A stretch of 46,020 bases of DNA from an uncultured Christensenellaceae bacterium (lineage in GTDB: Bacteria > Bacillota > Clostridia > Christensenellales > Borkfalkiaceae), in assembly GCA_910586985.1 (NCBI GenBank), contig CAJUKK010000008.1, forward strand, positions 63,249 through 109,268. The letters run 5' to 3'. Below the pieces are notes generated by a model that saw only the letters and a program-made list of their open reading frames with translations, was not told where the DNA came from and made no database searches. Shown here one piece after another: positions 25,244 to 31,878 of the stretch (position 1 is the first letter of the stretch; every line of letters begins with the position of its first letter). The position numbers and the translations under genes were made by a program.

Positions 25244-26491
25244 ATGGTAACGACGAAGGTGCTTTCGAACGGAATAAAAGTAGTGGTGAAAAGAATGGAG
25301 GGGTTGCTCTCGGTGACGATGGGAATACTCGTCGGCACAGGCGCGGCTTATGAGCGCGACGATGAGGACGGAATTTCCCACTTTATCGAACATATGCAGT
25401 TCAAGGGCACGGATACGCGAACTGCGTTCGAGATTTCGGACGCATTCGATGCGCTCGGTACGCAAGTAAACGCATTCACGGGGAAAGACCTCACTTGCTA
25501 TTATGCAAAAGCGACAAGCGATCATGCAAGAGAATCGTTTGCATTGCTTGCCGATTTGTTTCTTAATGCCGCTTTTCCCGAAGAGGAGATGGCGCGGGAA
25601 AAGGGCGTCGTCGTAGAAGAGATCAATATGGACGAGGATTCGCCCGAAGACCTGTGTCTTGACCTATTGGCGCGCGCCGCGTACGGCAATGAAAATTACG
25701 GGAGAAATATTTTGGGACCCGCCGAAAACGTGGAGAGATTTACGCGCGAAGATTTGTTTCGTTATAAAGCGGAACGCTATTGCCCCGAAAATATCGTCGT
25801 TTCTTTTGCGGGGAATCTTGACGAGTCGCTTGCGCTCGATCTTGCGGAAGAGTTTTTGGGCGGCATGAAAGGCAAGGCGTTTGTCAACAGGAAAAAGCAC
25901 GTTCTGTATAGACACGGCAATTTGTTTAAAAAGAAACCCATCGAACAGGCGCATTTTGCGCTTTCCTTTCCGGCGATCGAACGCAACCATCCGGATTATG
26001 CGGCAACACAGGTAATGAACGTCATTTTGGGCGGTGGGATGAGTTCGCGGCTCTTTAAGCGCGTGCGCGAAGAACTCGGGCTTGCGTATTCCGTATACTC
26101 CTATCTGACGCACTACGAGGAGGCGGGTTCGCTCTCCGTATATGCGGGTGTAGGCGCGAATAAAGCGGAGGACGCCGTTGCCGCGGTGGTGGACGTTCTG
26201 AATAAGTTCCAGAAGGAAGGCGTTTCGGAAGAGGAGTTTAAACGCGGTCGCGAACAGCTCAAATCGAGCACGATTTTTTCGCAGGAGAATACCTCGTCGC
26301 AGATGCTCTTGTATGGAAAAAATATGCTGTATACAGGAAAAGTGTACGACTTTGAAGCGCGTATGGCGGAGATCGCCGAACTTAAACTTTCGGATATCAT
26401 ACGGGTAATCGGGAATAATTTCGATTATTCGCGCGTTGCGGTATCTTCCGTCGGGAATCTGAAAAAACCCGTCGAAATTACGTCACTGTGA
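25244..26491 (+). CDS. M16B family zinc peptidase
   Basis: A 415-residue single-chain M16 metallopeptidase, similar to Bacillus MlpA/YmxG. The inverted zinc motif HFIEH is at 46-50, in GISHFIEHMQFKGT, and the third-ligand region EEINMDEDSPEDL follows at the expected distance. The C-terminal inactive half carries GGGMSSRLFKRVREELGLAYSVYS, the substrate-binding R/Y region. No signal peptide is visible, so it acts in the cytoplasm. Its target is unknown; relatives have been tied to protease regulation. Confidence 0.93.
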   Translation: MVTTKVLSNGIKVVVKRMEGLLSVTMGILVGTGAAYERDDEDGISHFIEHMQFKGTDTRTAFEISDAFDALGTQVNAFTGKDLTCYYAKATSDHARESFALLADLFLNAAFPEEEMAREKGVVVEEINMDEDSPEDLCLDLLARAAYGNENYGRNILGPAENVERFTREDLFRYKAERYCPENIVVSFAGNLDESLALDLAEEFLGGMKGKAFVNRKKHVLYRHGNLFKKKPIEQAHFALSFPAIERNHPDYAATQVMNVILGGGMSSRLFKRVREELGLAYSVYSYLTHYEEAGSLSVYAGVGANKAEDAVAAVVDVLNKFQKEGVSEEEFKRGREQLKSSTIFSQENTSSQMLLYGKNMLYTGKVYDFEARMAEIAELKLSDIIRVIGNNFDYSRVAVSSVGNLKKPVEITSL

Positions 26492-26517
26492 AAAATGTTT
26501 TAATTTGCCAAAACAGG

Positions 26518-26546
26518 TTGACAAGATATTTCTTTTCGGTTAAAAT
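26518..26546 (+). promoter_or_regulatory. Promoter of the acyl carrier protein gene
   Basis: TTGACA (26518-26523), 17 bases, TAAAAT (26541-26546). The leader is about 65 bases. Confidence 0.8.
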
Positions 26547-26619
26547 ATAGATACTTAATCACTCGGCTGAATTCGTCTGAATACGGCGGAGCACAATCAC
26601 ATTGTTTTGGAGGACTATT

Positions 26620-26847
26620 ATGTTTGAGAAAGTTTGCGCAATGCTTGCGGATCAGTTGGGGATTCCCGCCGAGAGTATCAAGCCCGAGCAGGAAGTCGTA
26701 AAGGATTTGGGAGCGGATTCGCTCGACGTTGTTGAGCTTATGATGGCGCTTGAAGACGAATACGGCATCACTCTTCCCGAGGGCGAGGTCGAGGGAATCA
26801 AGACCGTGCAGGACATCGTTGACATGATGAACAAACTGCAAAAGTAA
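26620..26847 (+). CDS. acpP: Acyl carrier protein
   Basis: A 75-residue acidic acyl carrier protein for fatty acid synthesis. The phosphopantetheine attachment serine is Ser34 in LGADSLDVVELMMALE. The start at 26620 has TTGGAGG 8 bases upstream; an upstream in-frame TTG at 26602 overlaps that site and is rejected. In many Bacillota acpP lies between plsX or fabG and rnc. Here it stands alone with its own promoter and terminator, about 10 kb before plsX-rnc. Confidence 0.96.
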   Translation: MFEKVCAMLADQLGIPAESIKPEQEVVKDLGADSLDVVELMMALEDEYGITLPEGEVEGIKTVQDIVDMMNKLQK

Positions 26848-26856
26848 ATTGTAGAA

Positions 26857-26898
26857 AACGCGCGCGACTGCTTTTGGGTAGCCGCGCTTTGTTTTTTG
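26857..26898 (+). terminator. Terminator of the acyl carrier protein gene
   Basis: GC-rich stem GCGCG-A-CT / AG-C-CGCGC (26862-26869 with 26880-26887) with one mismatch, followed by TTTGTTTTTT. Confidence 0.65.
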
Positions 26899-26996
26899 TG
26901 CGACGGTAATTCAACACGGTTACAGCGAGTTGCGCATAGCGGAAATGTTTCGAGACAAATTTGCGCAAACGAGAACAGGACTTTTCTGATAATATT

Positions 26997-27005
26997 TGCT
27001 ATAAT
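26997..27005 (+). promoter_or_regulatory. Extended -10 promoter of the AraC-type regulator
   Basis: TGCTATAAT (TG at 26997-26998, TATAAT at 27000-27005) with no clear -35. The transcript would start near 27012, about 18 bases before the GTG. Confidence 0.55.
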
Positions 27006-27029
27006 CGGAGATGCGAGGAGGAGAAATAA

Positions 27030-27917
27030 GTGTCGTTACAGCACATACAACAAGCAATTTGCTATATGGAGGAACATATCTGTGAAGATATAAACTATGC
27101 CGACGTTGCAAAGAGCGTTCATATGTCAAGTTACGATTTTCACCGCACGTTCAGTTTTATTGCGGGAATGACGGCGAATGAATATATCAGAAAACGGCGG
27201 CTTACTTTGGCAGCGCAAGAGCTTCAGACGACGGATATTTCGGTGCTTGACGTTGCATATAAATACGGCTATGAATCGCCGGAAAGTTTTTCTAAAGCAT
27301 TTTCGCGGTTTCACGGCTCAAATCCCAGACGGGCAAAGAAAAATGGTGCAAAACTTCATTTATTTAATCCGCTCGTAATCAAAATTATTTTTGAAGGCGG
27401 TAGTATTATGGATTACAGGTTAGAGCACAGAGAGCGTCTTAAATTGATTGCATTGACGAGATCGTTTCCGAATGAGATCGTGAACGACGATGACGATCAC
27501 AGTATTCCCGACTTTTGGACAGAATGTTCTGAGAAGAATCTGATTCAACCGATGAGATTGCTCCGTACCGAGGGCAAGAGGGATTTATACGGATTTTGCG
27601 GGCCGGTTAAGGAGAGCGAAACGCACTTTATTTACGGCATCGGCGTTTTAATCGACGAAGATACCGATATTTCGCAATTGGATCGGTTGATCAAAGAAGG
27701 GTATGGCATTTGGGAAACGAACCCTGCGGATTACGCTGTGTTTAAATGTTTCGGTTCGGACGGCAACTGTCTGGGAGAAACTTGGAGTAAATTTTATAAA
27801 GAGTTTGTTCCGCAAACTGGATATACGCAGACGGACGAAATAGACTTTGAAATCTATTTTGAAAAGGGTGAAAAAGATTTGTTCTGTGAATTATGGATTC
27901 CGGTTCGGAAGAATTGA
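27030..27917 (+). CDS. AraC family regulator with GyrI-like effector domain
   Basis: A 295-residue regulator. The N-terminal 105 residues are the double helix-turn-helix DNA-binding domain (ADVAKSVHMSSYDFHRTFSF and DVAYKYGYESPESFSKAFSRF). Residues about 125-295 form a GyrI-like small-molecule-binding domain (FCGPVKESETHFIYGIGV, YAVFKCFG), as in Rob- and BmrR-like regulators that sense lipophilic cations or drugs. The start is GTG at 27030 behind GGAGGAG. No drug pump is adjacent, so the target and ligand are unknown. Confidence 0.9.
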   Translation: MSLQHIQQAICYMEEHICEDINYADVAKSVHMSSYDFHRTFSFIAGMTANEYIRKRRLTLAAQELQTTDISVLDVAYKYGYESPESFSKAFSRFHGSNPRRAKKNGAKLHLFNPLVIKIIFEGGSIMDYRLEHRERLKLIALTRSFPNEIVNDDDDHSIPDFWTECSEKNLIQPMRLLRTEGKRDLYGFCGPVKESETHFIYGIGVLIDEDTDISQLDRLIKEGYGIWETNPADYAVFKCFGSDGNCLGETWSKFYKEFVPQTGYTQTDEIDFEIYFEKGEKDLFCELWIPVRKN

Positions 27918-27922
27918 ACAGT

Positions 27923-27956
27923 AAAAAAAGAGATTGCATATGCAGTCTCCTTTTTT
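27923..27956 (+). terminator. Terminator after the AraC-type gene
   Basis: Near-palindrome GAGATTGC-ATAT-GCAGTCTC flanked by an A-run on the left and TTTTTT on the right, so it can act in both directions. Confidence 0.85.
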
Positions 27957-28041
27957 GTATCTTGATTGAGATATAATAATAAATTGCGCTGTTCAATGTG
28001 TTTTGAGAATAAGCGGGACTTGTCCCGTCATAGAATATTGC

Positions 28042-28710
28042 GTGAAGAAGTACCGCTCTCCGAGAAAAAAAATAAAACGGCGCGTGATTGTCGCCGTCAT
28101 GGCGTTCCTCATTATCGGGATCGCCGTATTTATGCAATTTAACGTGACAAACGTGCTCATCTCGATTTCGGAAGCGACGATGCGTTCGATCACGACCGTT
28201 GCCGTCAACGACGCGATCTATTACACGCTGTCCGATCATATCCGTTATGAAGATCTTGTGAGCGTGGAACGTGACAACGCGGGGAATATCCGCGCCATTT
28301 CTTCCAACTCTTTTCAGATTAACCGCATTGCCCGCGACGCTGCGTATATGTCGCAGGAAAATTTAAAGAAAATGAGCGAGAACGGTATCGAGGTTCCGCT
28401 CGGCGCATTTACGGGCGTGGAGGCTTGGGCGGGATTCGGCCCGCGCGTCAACCTAAAAATAATTCCCATTTCCAATGTGGAATGTCGGTTTGTATCCGAG
28501 TTCGAAGGCGCGGGTATCAACCAGACCAAGCATTCCATTTATCTGGAAATCGTCGCCGATATTTCTATCATCATGCCTTCGAAAACGCGCAATTTCGCCT
28601 CTCTTACCGAGGTGCTGATCTGCGAAAGCGTCCTTGTCGGCGACGTGCCCGATACTTATTTGCAGGCCGATATTTTCGGCGGCAAGTATACGCTTGCGCC
28701 CAATCAGTAA
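28042..28710 (+). CDS. yunB: YunB family sporulation-associated protein
   Basis: A 222-residue protein with a basic N-terminus (KKYRSPRKKIKRR), one transmembrane helix (about 14-35) and an extracytoplasmic domain containing the YunB signatures AVNDAIYYTL, GALTGV-like GAFTGVEAWAGFGP and INQTKHSIYLEI. In Bacillus yunB is a mother-cell sporulation gene. The start is uncertain: GTG at 28042 fits the family, while TTG at 28003 adds 13 residues, and neither has a clear ribosome binding site. A hairpin (CGGGAC/GTCCCG, 28014-28027) lies between them. The stop overlaps the stop of convergent murG by 7 bases. Confidence 0.8.
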   Translation: MKKYRSPRKKIKRRVIVAVMAFLIIGIAVFMQFNVTNVLISISEATMRSITTVAVNDAIYYTLSDHIRYEDLVSVERDNAGNIRAISSNSFQINRIARDAAYMSQENLKKMSENGIEVPLGAFTGVEAWAGFGPRVNLKIIPISNVECRFVSEFEGAGINQTKHSIYLEIVADISIIMPSKTRNFASLTEVLICESVLVGDVPDTYLQADIFGGKYTLAPNQ

Positions 28711-29732
28711 CAGGCTTTGATCACGGCGAGGATTTTTGCCGTTCCGCTTCCGATATCGCAATTGTCTATCGCCGTGCGCAGTACGTTGTCTCTTTGAACG
28801 GATAACAGTTCTTCCGGCAGCCGCGCGAGTTGATCTTCGCGGAGTAATTTGCATAGCCCGCGTTTTTCAAAGTACAGCGCGTTTTCGAGTTGGTCTCCCC
28901 GCGAACTTTTTTCGAGTGGGACGAAAAGCGTCGGTTTTTTTAACGCCAGCAGTTCGAATGCCGTATTGCTGCCCGCGCGCGATAGCGCAACGTCCGCGCA
29001 TGCATAGACGCTTCCCATGTCAGTTTCAAATTCACGCTGAATAAGACCTTCGGGTGCGTTTTCGATCTTGTTTCCCTTTCCGCAAAGGTGCAGAACCGAA
29101 AAATAGGGCAGAATTTTATCGAGTTGGTCGAGCAAAGCCTGATTGATCGCTTTGCTGCCGCTTCCGCCGCCGAGTACGAGCAGTACGGGTTTGTTGCCCG
29201 TCAGTTCGTACTTTTTTCGCGCGCGCATTTTTTCGCCGCTTAAAATTTCGCGGCGGATCGGCGAGCCGACGTGTTTTCCGTTCGGAAAATTTTTTGCCGT
29301 TTCGGGAAAAGACGTGAGAACGTATTTGCATTTTTTCGCAATGAGTTTTGTGCATAGTCCCGCGGAAAGGTCGCTTTCGTGGGTGAGCACGGGAATGCGC
29401 AATTTGCTTGCAGCTTTGACGGCGGGATAGCTCGCAAACCCGCCTTTAGAAAAAACAAGGTCTGGTCTGATTTCAGAGAGGGTATGTTCCGCTTTTTTTA
29501 CCGCCTTATGAAGAGAAAAGGGGATTCTTAGATTTTTAAGGGTGAAACTCCGCACGAGTTTCGGACAATCTACCCGATAAAATTCGTAACCTGCGCTCGT
29601 AACAAGTTCCCGTTCGATTCCGCCCGTTCCCATATATGATAGTTTGTGCGAGTACTTTAATTCGTTCATCAGTGCGAGATTGGGGACGACGTGTCCCGCG
29701 CTCCCGCCGCCTGTAAAGAGAATATGCTTCAT
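28704..29732 (-). CDS. murG: UDP-N-acetylglucosamine transferase MurG
   Basis: A 342-residue glycosyltransferase that adds GlcNAc to lipid I to give lipid II at the cytoplasmic membrane face. The N-terminal loop FTGGGSAGHVVPNLAL, the second glycine loop LGGGSGSKAINQAL and the UDP-GlcNAc site SRAGSNTAFELLALKKPTLF with SRGDQLENA are all present. The gene stands alone rather than in the usual division and cell wall cluster. On the minus strand a TATACT box (29746-29741) ends only 8 bases before the ATG, and there is no ribosome binding site, so the message may be leaderless. Confidence 0.95.
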   Translation of the reverse strand: MKHILFTGGGSAGHVVPNLALMNELKYSHKLSYMGTGGIERELVTSAGYEFYRVDCPKLVRSFTLKNLRIPFSLHKAVKKAEHTLSEIRPDLVFSKGGFASYPAVKAASKLRIPVLTHESDLSAGLCTKLIAKKCKYVLTSFPETAKNFPNGKHVGSPIRREILSGEKMRARKKYELTGNKPVLLVLGGGSGSKAINQALLDQLDKILPYFSVLHLCGKGNKIENAPEGLIQREFETDMGSVYACADVALSRAGSNTAFELLALKKPTLFVPLEKSSRGDQLENALYFEKRGLCKLLREDQLARLPEELLSVQRDNVLRTAIDNCDIGSGTAKILAVIKACY

Positions 29733-29740
29733 ACGCTGTT

Positions 29741-29746
29741 AGTATA
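29741..29746 (-). promoter_or_regulatory. -10 box of murG, nearly leaderless
   Basis: TATACT on the minus strand, 8 bases before the murG ATG. The -35 position (GAAACA at 17 bases) matches poorly. The predicted start of transcription is within 2 bases of the start codon. Confidence 0.45.
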
Positions 29747-29805
29747 TTCCGTTTTTACATATTTGTTTCATCATTGCGGGAAAAGGTGCGGGGATTTTTA
29801 ATTTA

Positions 29806-30126
29806 CTATCTGGTCTTTAAATATGTGCAATAATCAAGCAGTTTTTCCCGATTTGTTTCGTTTAACGCGCGGAACGAAAACAGAATTTTTTGTTCCGATT
29901 CGCTAAGATCGCTCTCAACGTTGACGTTGCCGAAGTCGTCTTCTCTGCCAAGCAGATAATCCGTCGTACAGCCGAAACAGTCGGCAAGCGCGATAATAAA
30001 GTGCGCTTTCGGCTCGGCGGTTCCCTTCTCCCAATAATCGACCGATGTTTGCGAGCAAAGAATGCGATCGGCAAGCGCCCGTTGACTTAAATTGTTTTCC
30101 TGCCTGAGTTGTTTGATTCTGAGCAT
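29806..30126 (-). CDS. XRE family helix-turn-helix regulator
   Basis: A 106-residue regulator. The N-terminal Cro/CI-type domain (MLRIKQLRQENNLSQRALAD, followed by SQTSVDYWEKGTAEPK and LADCFGCTTDYLLGR) is followed by a short C-terminal helical region (SESEQKILFSFRALNETNREKLLDY). The start at 30126 has CGGAGA at 8 bases; the codons upstream to 30249 lie in the promoter region and read as non-protein-like hydrophobic sequence. It is divergent from the PH-domain gene, with two similar palindromes between them, so control of that gene is likely but inferred. Confidence 0.88.
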   Translation of the reverse strand: MLRIKQLRQENNLSQRALADRILCSQTSVDYWEKGTAEPKAHFIIALADCFGCTTDYLLGREDDFGNVNVESDLSESEQKILFSFRALNETNREKLLDYCTYLKTR

Positions 30127-30174
30127 AATTTTTCTCCGATTATGGATAGTATAAAAAAAATTACTCAAAAACGC

Positions 30175-30226
30175 TTGACAAAGAAATATATTTCCTATAA
30201 AAAAGCAACATAAAGAAAAATATTTC
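30175..30226 (+). promoter_or_regulatory. Promoter with two palindromic operator candidates
   Basis: TTGACA (30175-30180) with TATAAA (30196-30201) at 15 bases, or TAAAAA at 17. Between them lies the perfect 12-bp palindrome GAAATATATTTC (30183-30194). A second, near-perfect copy GAAAAATATTTC is at 30215-30226. Centres are 32 bp apart, about three helical turns. This is a plausible binding site pair for the divergent XRE regulator. Confidence 0.6.
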
Positions 30227-30241
30227 TCACAAAGGAAAATT

Positions 30242-30778
30242 ATGAGCAACTATATTCAAGATAATTTACAAAGCGACGAAGAAGTCTTAGTTTGTGTACA
30301 GGTAAGCATTTGGCGACTTCTTCCTGCGTTGCTTTTTTCAATCGTGATGATGGTAATAGGGATAGGAATTGTTGCGCAGGATGGAAACAGTGTAGTGTCG
30401 TTTATATTGGTGTTTATTCTTTTTATCGTTATAACGATTTCCGTGATGTTCGTTTATTTGCAGATTCGCACAACGTACCTAGTTATTACCAATAAGCGTG
30501 TGCTCGGCAAAGTCGGGGTTTTAAGAATTGTTACGATGGATATTCACATTGATAAAGTGGAGTGCGTTTCGTATAAGGCGGGTATATTTGGAAAAATATT
30601 TCATTTTTATACGTTGAAAATCAAAGGCGTTGGCGGAAGCGGTTGGAGATACCGCGGAATCAGTAACGCACGCGAGTTTAAAAATATGACAAACAATGCA
30701 ATTGAATGTCATGCGAAAGAGGCACGCAGAGAACAGGCAGAACTCATTGTGCTTGCAATGAATATCAATAAATCTTAA
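30242..30778 (+). CDS. PH domain-containing membrane protein
   Basis: A 178-residue protein with two transmembrane helices at about 24-47 and 50-73, followed by a bacterial PH-like (YdbS/bPH2) domain, recognised by TTYLVITNKRVLGKVGVL, DIHIDKVECVSYKAGIFGKI and the end of the sheet GSGWRYRGISNAREF. Relatives are poorly characterised membrane proteins sometimes linked to envelope stress or bacteriocin resistance. The start follows AAAGGAAAA. Control by the divergent XRE regulator is suggested by the palindromes upstream. Function unknown. Confidence 0.85.
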   Translation: MSNYIQDNLQSDEEVLVCVQVSIWRLLPALLFSIVMMVIGIGIVAQDGNSVVSFILVFILFIVITISVMFVYLQIRTTYLVITNKRVLGKVGVLRIVTMDIHIDKVECVSYKAGIFGKIFHFYTLKIKGVGGSGWRYRGISNAREFKNMTNNAIECHAKEARREQAELIVLAMNINKS

Positions 30779-30796
30779 AATCAATAAAGAAAAGAG

Positions 30797-30827
30797 CGTC
30801 GCCGAAACGAAGATCGGCGACGTTTTG
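30797..30827 (+). terminator. Terminator of the PH-domain gene
   Basis: Stem CGTCGCCG/CGGCGACG (30797-30804 with 30815-30822), 10-base loop, then TTTTG. Confidence 0.85.
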
Positions 30828-30844
30828 TTAGAGAAACAAACAAG

Positions 30845-30872
30845 AAAAGTTCGCAATGACGAACTTTTTTTA
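30845..30872 (+). repeat. Hairpin H0, GTTCG/CGAAC family, terminator-like
   Basis: AAAAGTTCG (30845-30853) pairs with CGAACTTTT (30860-30868), followed by more T. It is the first of four hairpins sharing the GTTCG core and could be a second terminator upstream of the feo promoter. Confidence 0.7.
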
Positions 30873-30891
30873 AAAAAAGCCCTTTAAACTG

Positions 30892-30920
30892 TTGACAGAG
30901 GGGGGACAAAGTGCTAAAAT
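30892..30920 (+). promoter_or_regulatory. Promoter of the feo locus
   Basis: TTGACA (30892-30897), a 17-base spacer containing six G in a row, and TAAAAT (30915-30920). The transcript should start near 30927, so all three following hairpins fall in the leader. Confidence 0.8.
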
Positions 30921-30929
30921 GTTTCCAAA

Positions 30930-31015
30930 AGTTCGCAACAGCGAACTGTTTTTTGACCAAACAAGTTCGCACAAGCGAACTTTTAAAAAACCACATGGTT
31001 CGCATTGGCGAACCA
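30930..31015 (+). repeat. Three tandem GTTCGC-N4-GCGAAC hairpins in the feoA leader
   Basis: Hairpins at 30930-30947, 30963-30982 and 30996-31015 share the stem GTTCGC/GCGAAC with different 4-base loops (AACA, ACAA, ATTG); centres are 34 and 33 bases apart. The outer stem bases covary between copies (AG...CT, AAG...CTT, TGG...CCA), which supports selection for pairing or symmetry. The third ends directly at the AAAGGAG of feoA. They may be operators, RNA elements, or both. Confidence 0.85.
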
Positions 31016-31027
31016 AAAGGAGAAAAA

Positions 31028-31240
31028 ATGCCGCTTATACTTGCGCCCATTGGGCAAGAGATGAGGATCGTAAGAATTTCGTCGGATGAAAAGACGAAAA
31101 AACATCTTGCCGATCTCGGAATTTTTGTAACTTCGAAAATTACGGTTCTTTCGTCAAACGGAGGCAGCGCGGTATGCGTCGTAAAAGACGGACGGCTTGC
31201 GCTGGATCGCAGCATTGCGTCGCATATCTTTGTGGCGTGA
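31028..31240 (+). CDS. feoA: FeoA family protein (first copy)
   Basis: A 70-residue SH3-like FeoA domain protein, an accessory of the Fe(II) transporter FeoB. The pattern PIGQEMRIVRISSDEKTKKHLADLGI, with the conserved leucine-glycine turn, then TSKITVLSSNGGSAVCVVKDGRLALD, fits the family. It is more divergent than the second copy at 31879. The ATG at 31028 has AAAGGAGA with 4-5 bases spacing; an open frame upstream runs through the hairpin leader and is not supported. A separate promoter and the long gap to the second feoA suggest it can be expressed on its own. Confidence 0.88.
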   Translation: MPLILAPIGQEMRIVRISSDEKTKKHLADLGIFVTSKITVLSSNGGSAVCVVKDGRLALDRSIASHIFVA

Positions 31241-31243
31241 CTT

Positions 31244-31275
31244 CACGAAATTTGTTCAGCGAACAAATTTCCGTG
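31244..31275 (+). repeat. Long hairpin after the first feoA
   Basis: CACG+AAATTTGTTC pairs with GAACAAATTT+CGTG (31244-31257 with 31261-31275), 14 bp with a single bulge and a 3-base loop. No T-run follows directly. Its GTTC/GAAC top resembles the leader hairpins. Confidence 0.75.
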
Positions 31276-31861
31276 CGCGTAAATCATTTTTTGATCTTTA
31301 CCGTTCTTAGCCGCATGCCCTTAATTGCCTTGAAAGACAACAAGTCAAAGGGGTTTGACAAATTGAGGCTTGAAGAGGTGAGAGTTGCGTTCTGCCGAGC
31401 AACCCTGTGCGCTGTCGGCGCAAGCCGAGCTGTGCGGAGAGGGATATAATACCCGCGGAGCGTGACCGAGACGGCGACTCCCTTGCGCCGTCGAGACAGG
31501 GAAATCTTTCCTCGCGAATAGTATTTTAAAACAATAATGCGGTGGAGATTTTCACTTCCCGCTATCCGCTCGCTGCCCGCCCAAAAGGAGGCAAGCTAAT
31601 TCGAACGAATAGTTAGAATGTAAAGTAGAATGACAAATTAGGTAGTTCAACGATTCTCGCACGTGAATCGTGAATACGCCAAGAATTTTCAAGGCGGATT
31701 CATTCCGCCGCTTAAGAAAATTCACGACTTTAATAGTCACGACGTTTCTTTGCATTATGATGGGCGTTTCCTGTTTGTGCTGTAGCTCGCGGAGGCGCTA
31801 GCCTCTTGTGCCTAAGGGCGCGACAAACGCCGAGTATAAAGAAACGTGTGAATGAATAGAT
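31276..31861 (+). ncRNA. Long structured non-coding region between the two feoA genes
   Basis: About 590 bases with no credible coding sequence but many inverted repeats. Examples: GTCAAA-GGGG-TTTGAC (31344-31359); GTTGC/GCAAC (31384-31388 with 31399-31403); CCTG/CAGG (31404-31407 with 31497-31500) enclosing TCGGC-GCAA-GCCGA, a GNRA-capped hairpin (31415-31428), and GACGGCG/CGCCGTC (31470-31476 with 31486-31492); a nested hairpin at 31683-31723; and a four-level hairpin at 31744-31845. It matches no rRNA, tRNA, tmRNA, SRP, RNase P or riboswitch core that I can recognise. A leader RNA of the second feoA, an independent RNA, or a decayed mobile element are all possible. Confidence 0.5.
31744..31845 (+). 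promoter_or_regulatory. Nested hairpin upstream of the second feoA, riboswitch-like
   Basis: Four stacked stems: GTTTCTTT/AAAGAAAC (31744-31751, 31838-31845), GGCGTTT/AAACGCC (31763-31769, 31825-31831), TCGCG/CGCGA (31787-31791, 31819-31823) and GAGGC/GCCTC (31792-31796, 31801-31805) with a GCTA loop. Asymmetric internal loops separate them. It ends 16 bases before the GGAGG of feoA, where an aptamer controlling translation would sit. No known metal riboswitch core is recognised. Confidence 0.5.
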
Positions 31862-31878
31862 GGAGGTATACATAGAAT

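Noticed and set aside
28008..28044. Leaderless promoter for yunB (TAGAAT just before GTG 28042)
   Set aside because: No -35 lies at 16-18 bases, so this is not counted with the leaderless cases.
29806..30249. Longer N-terminus of the XRE regulator
   Set aside because: The first 41 codons lie across the divergent promoter region; the start at 30126 has a good ribosome binding site and matches the family.
30845..31015. CRISPR-like array
   Set aside because: The repeated unit is a short 18-20-base hairpin with variable loops and outer stem, the intervals are only about 14-16 bases, and there are no cas genes. It is better described as tandem hairpins.
31174..31449. Plus-strand reading frame overlapping the end of feoA1
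   Set aside because: It is a frame shadow of feoA1 and structured spacer DNA; composition is not protein-like.
31430..31480. T-box or other known riboswitch core (GGGATATAATACCCGCGG)
   Set aside because: It resembles the T-box only loosely, lacks the GGTGGNACCGCG core, and no aminoacyl-tRNA gene follows.
31552..31755. Minus-strand reading frame of 67 codons in the feoA spacer
   Set aside because: It runs straight through the nested hairpin at 31683-31723, has no ribosome binding site and resembles no family.
31274..31861. Group II intron (a GTGCG sequence near 31273)
   Set aside because: No domain V with its conserved AGC/GNRA pattern and no reverse transcriptase are visible.
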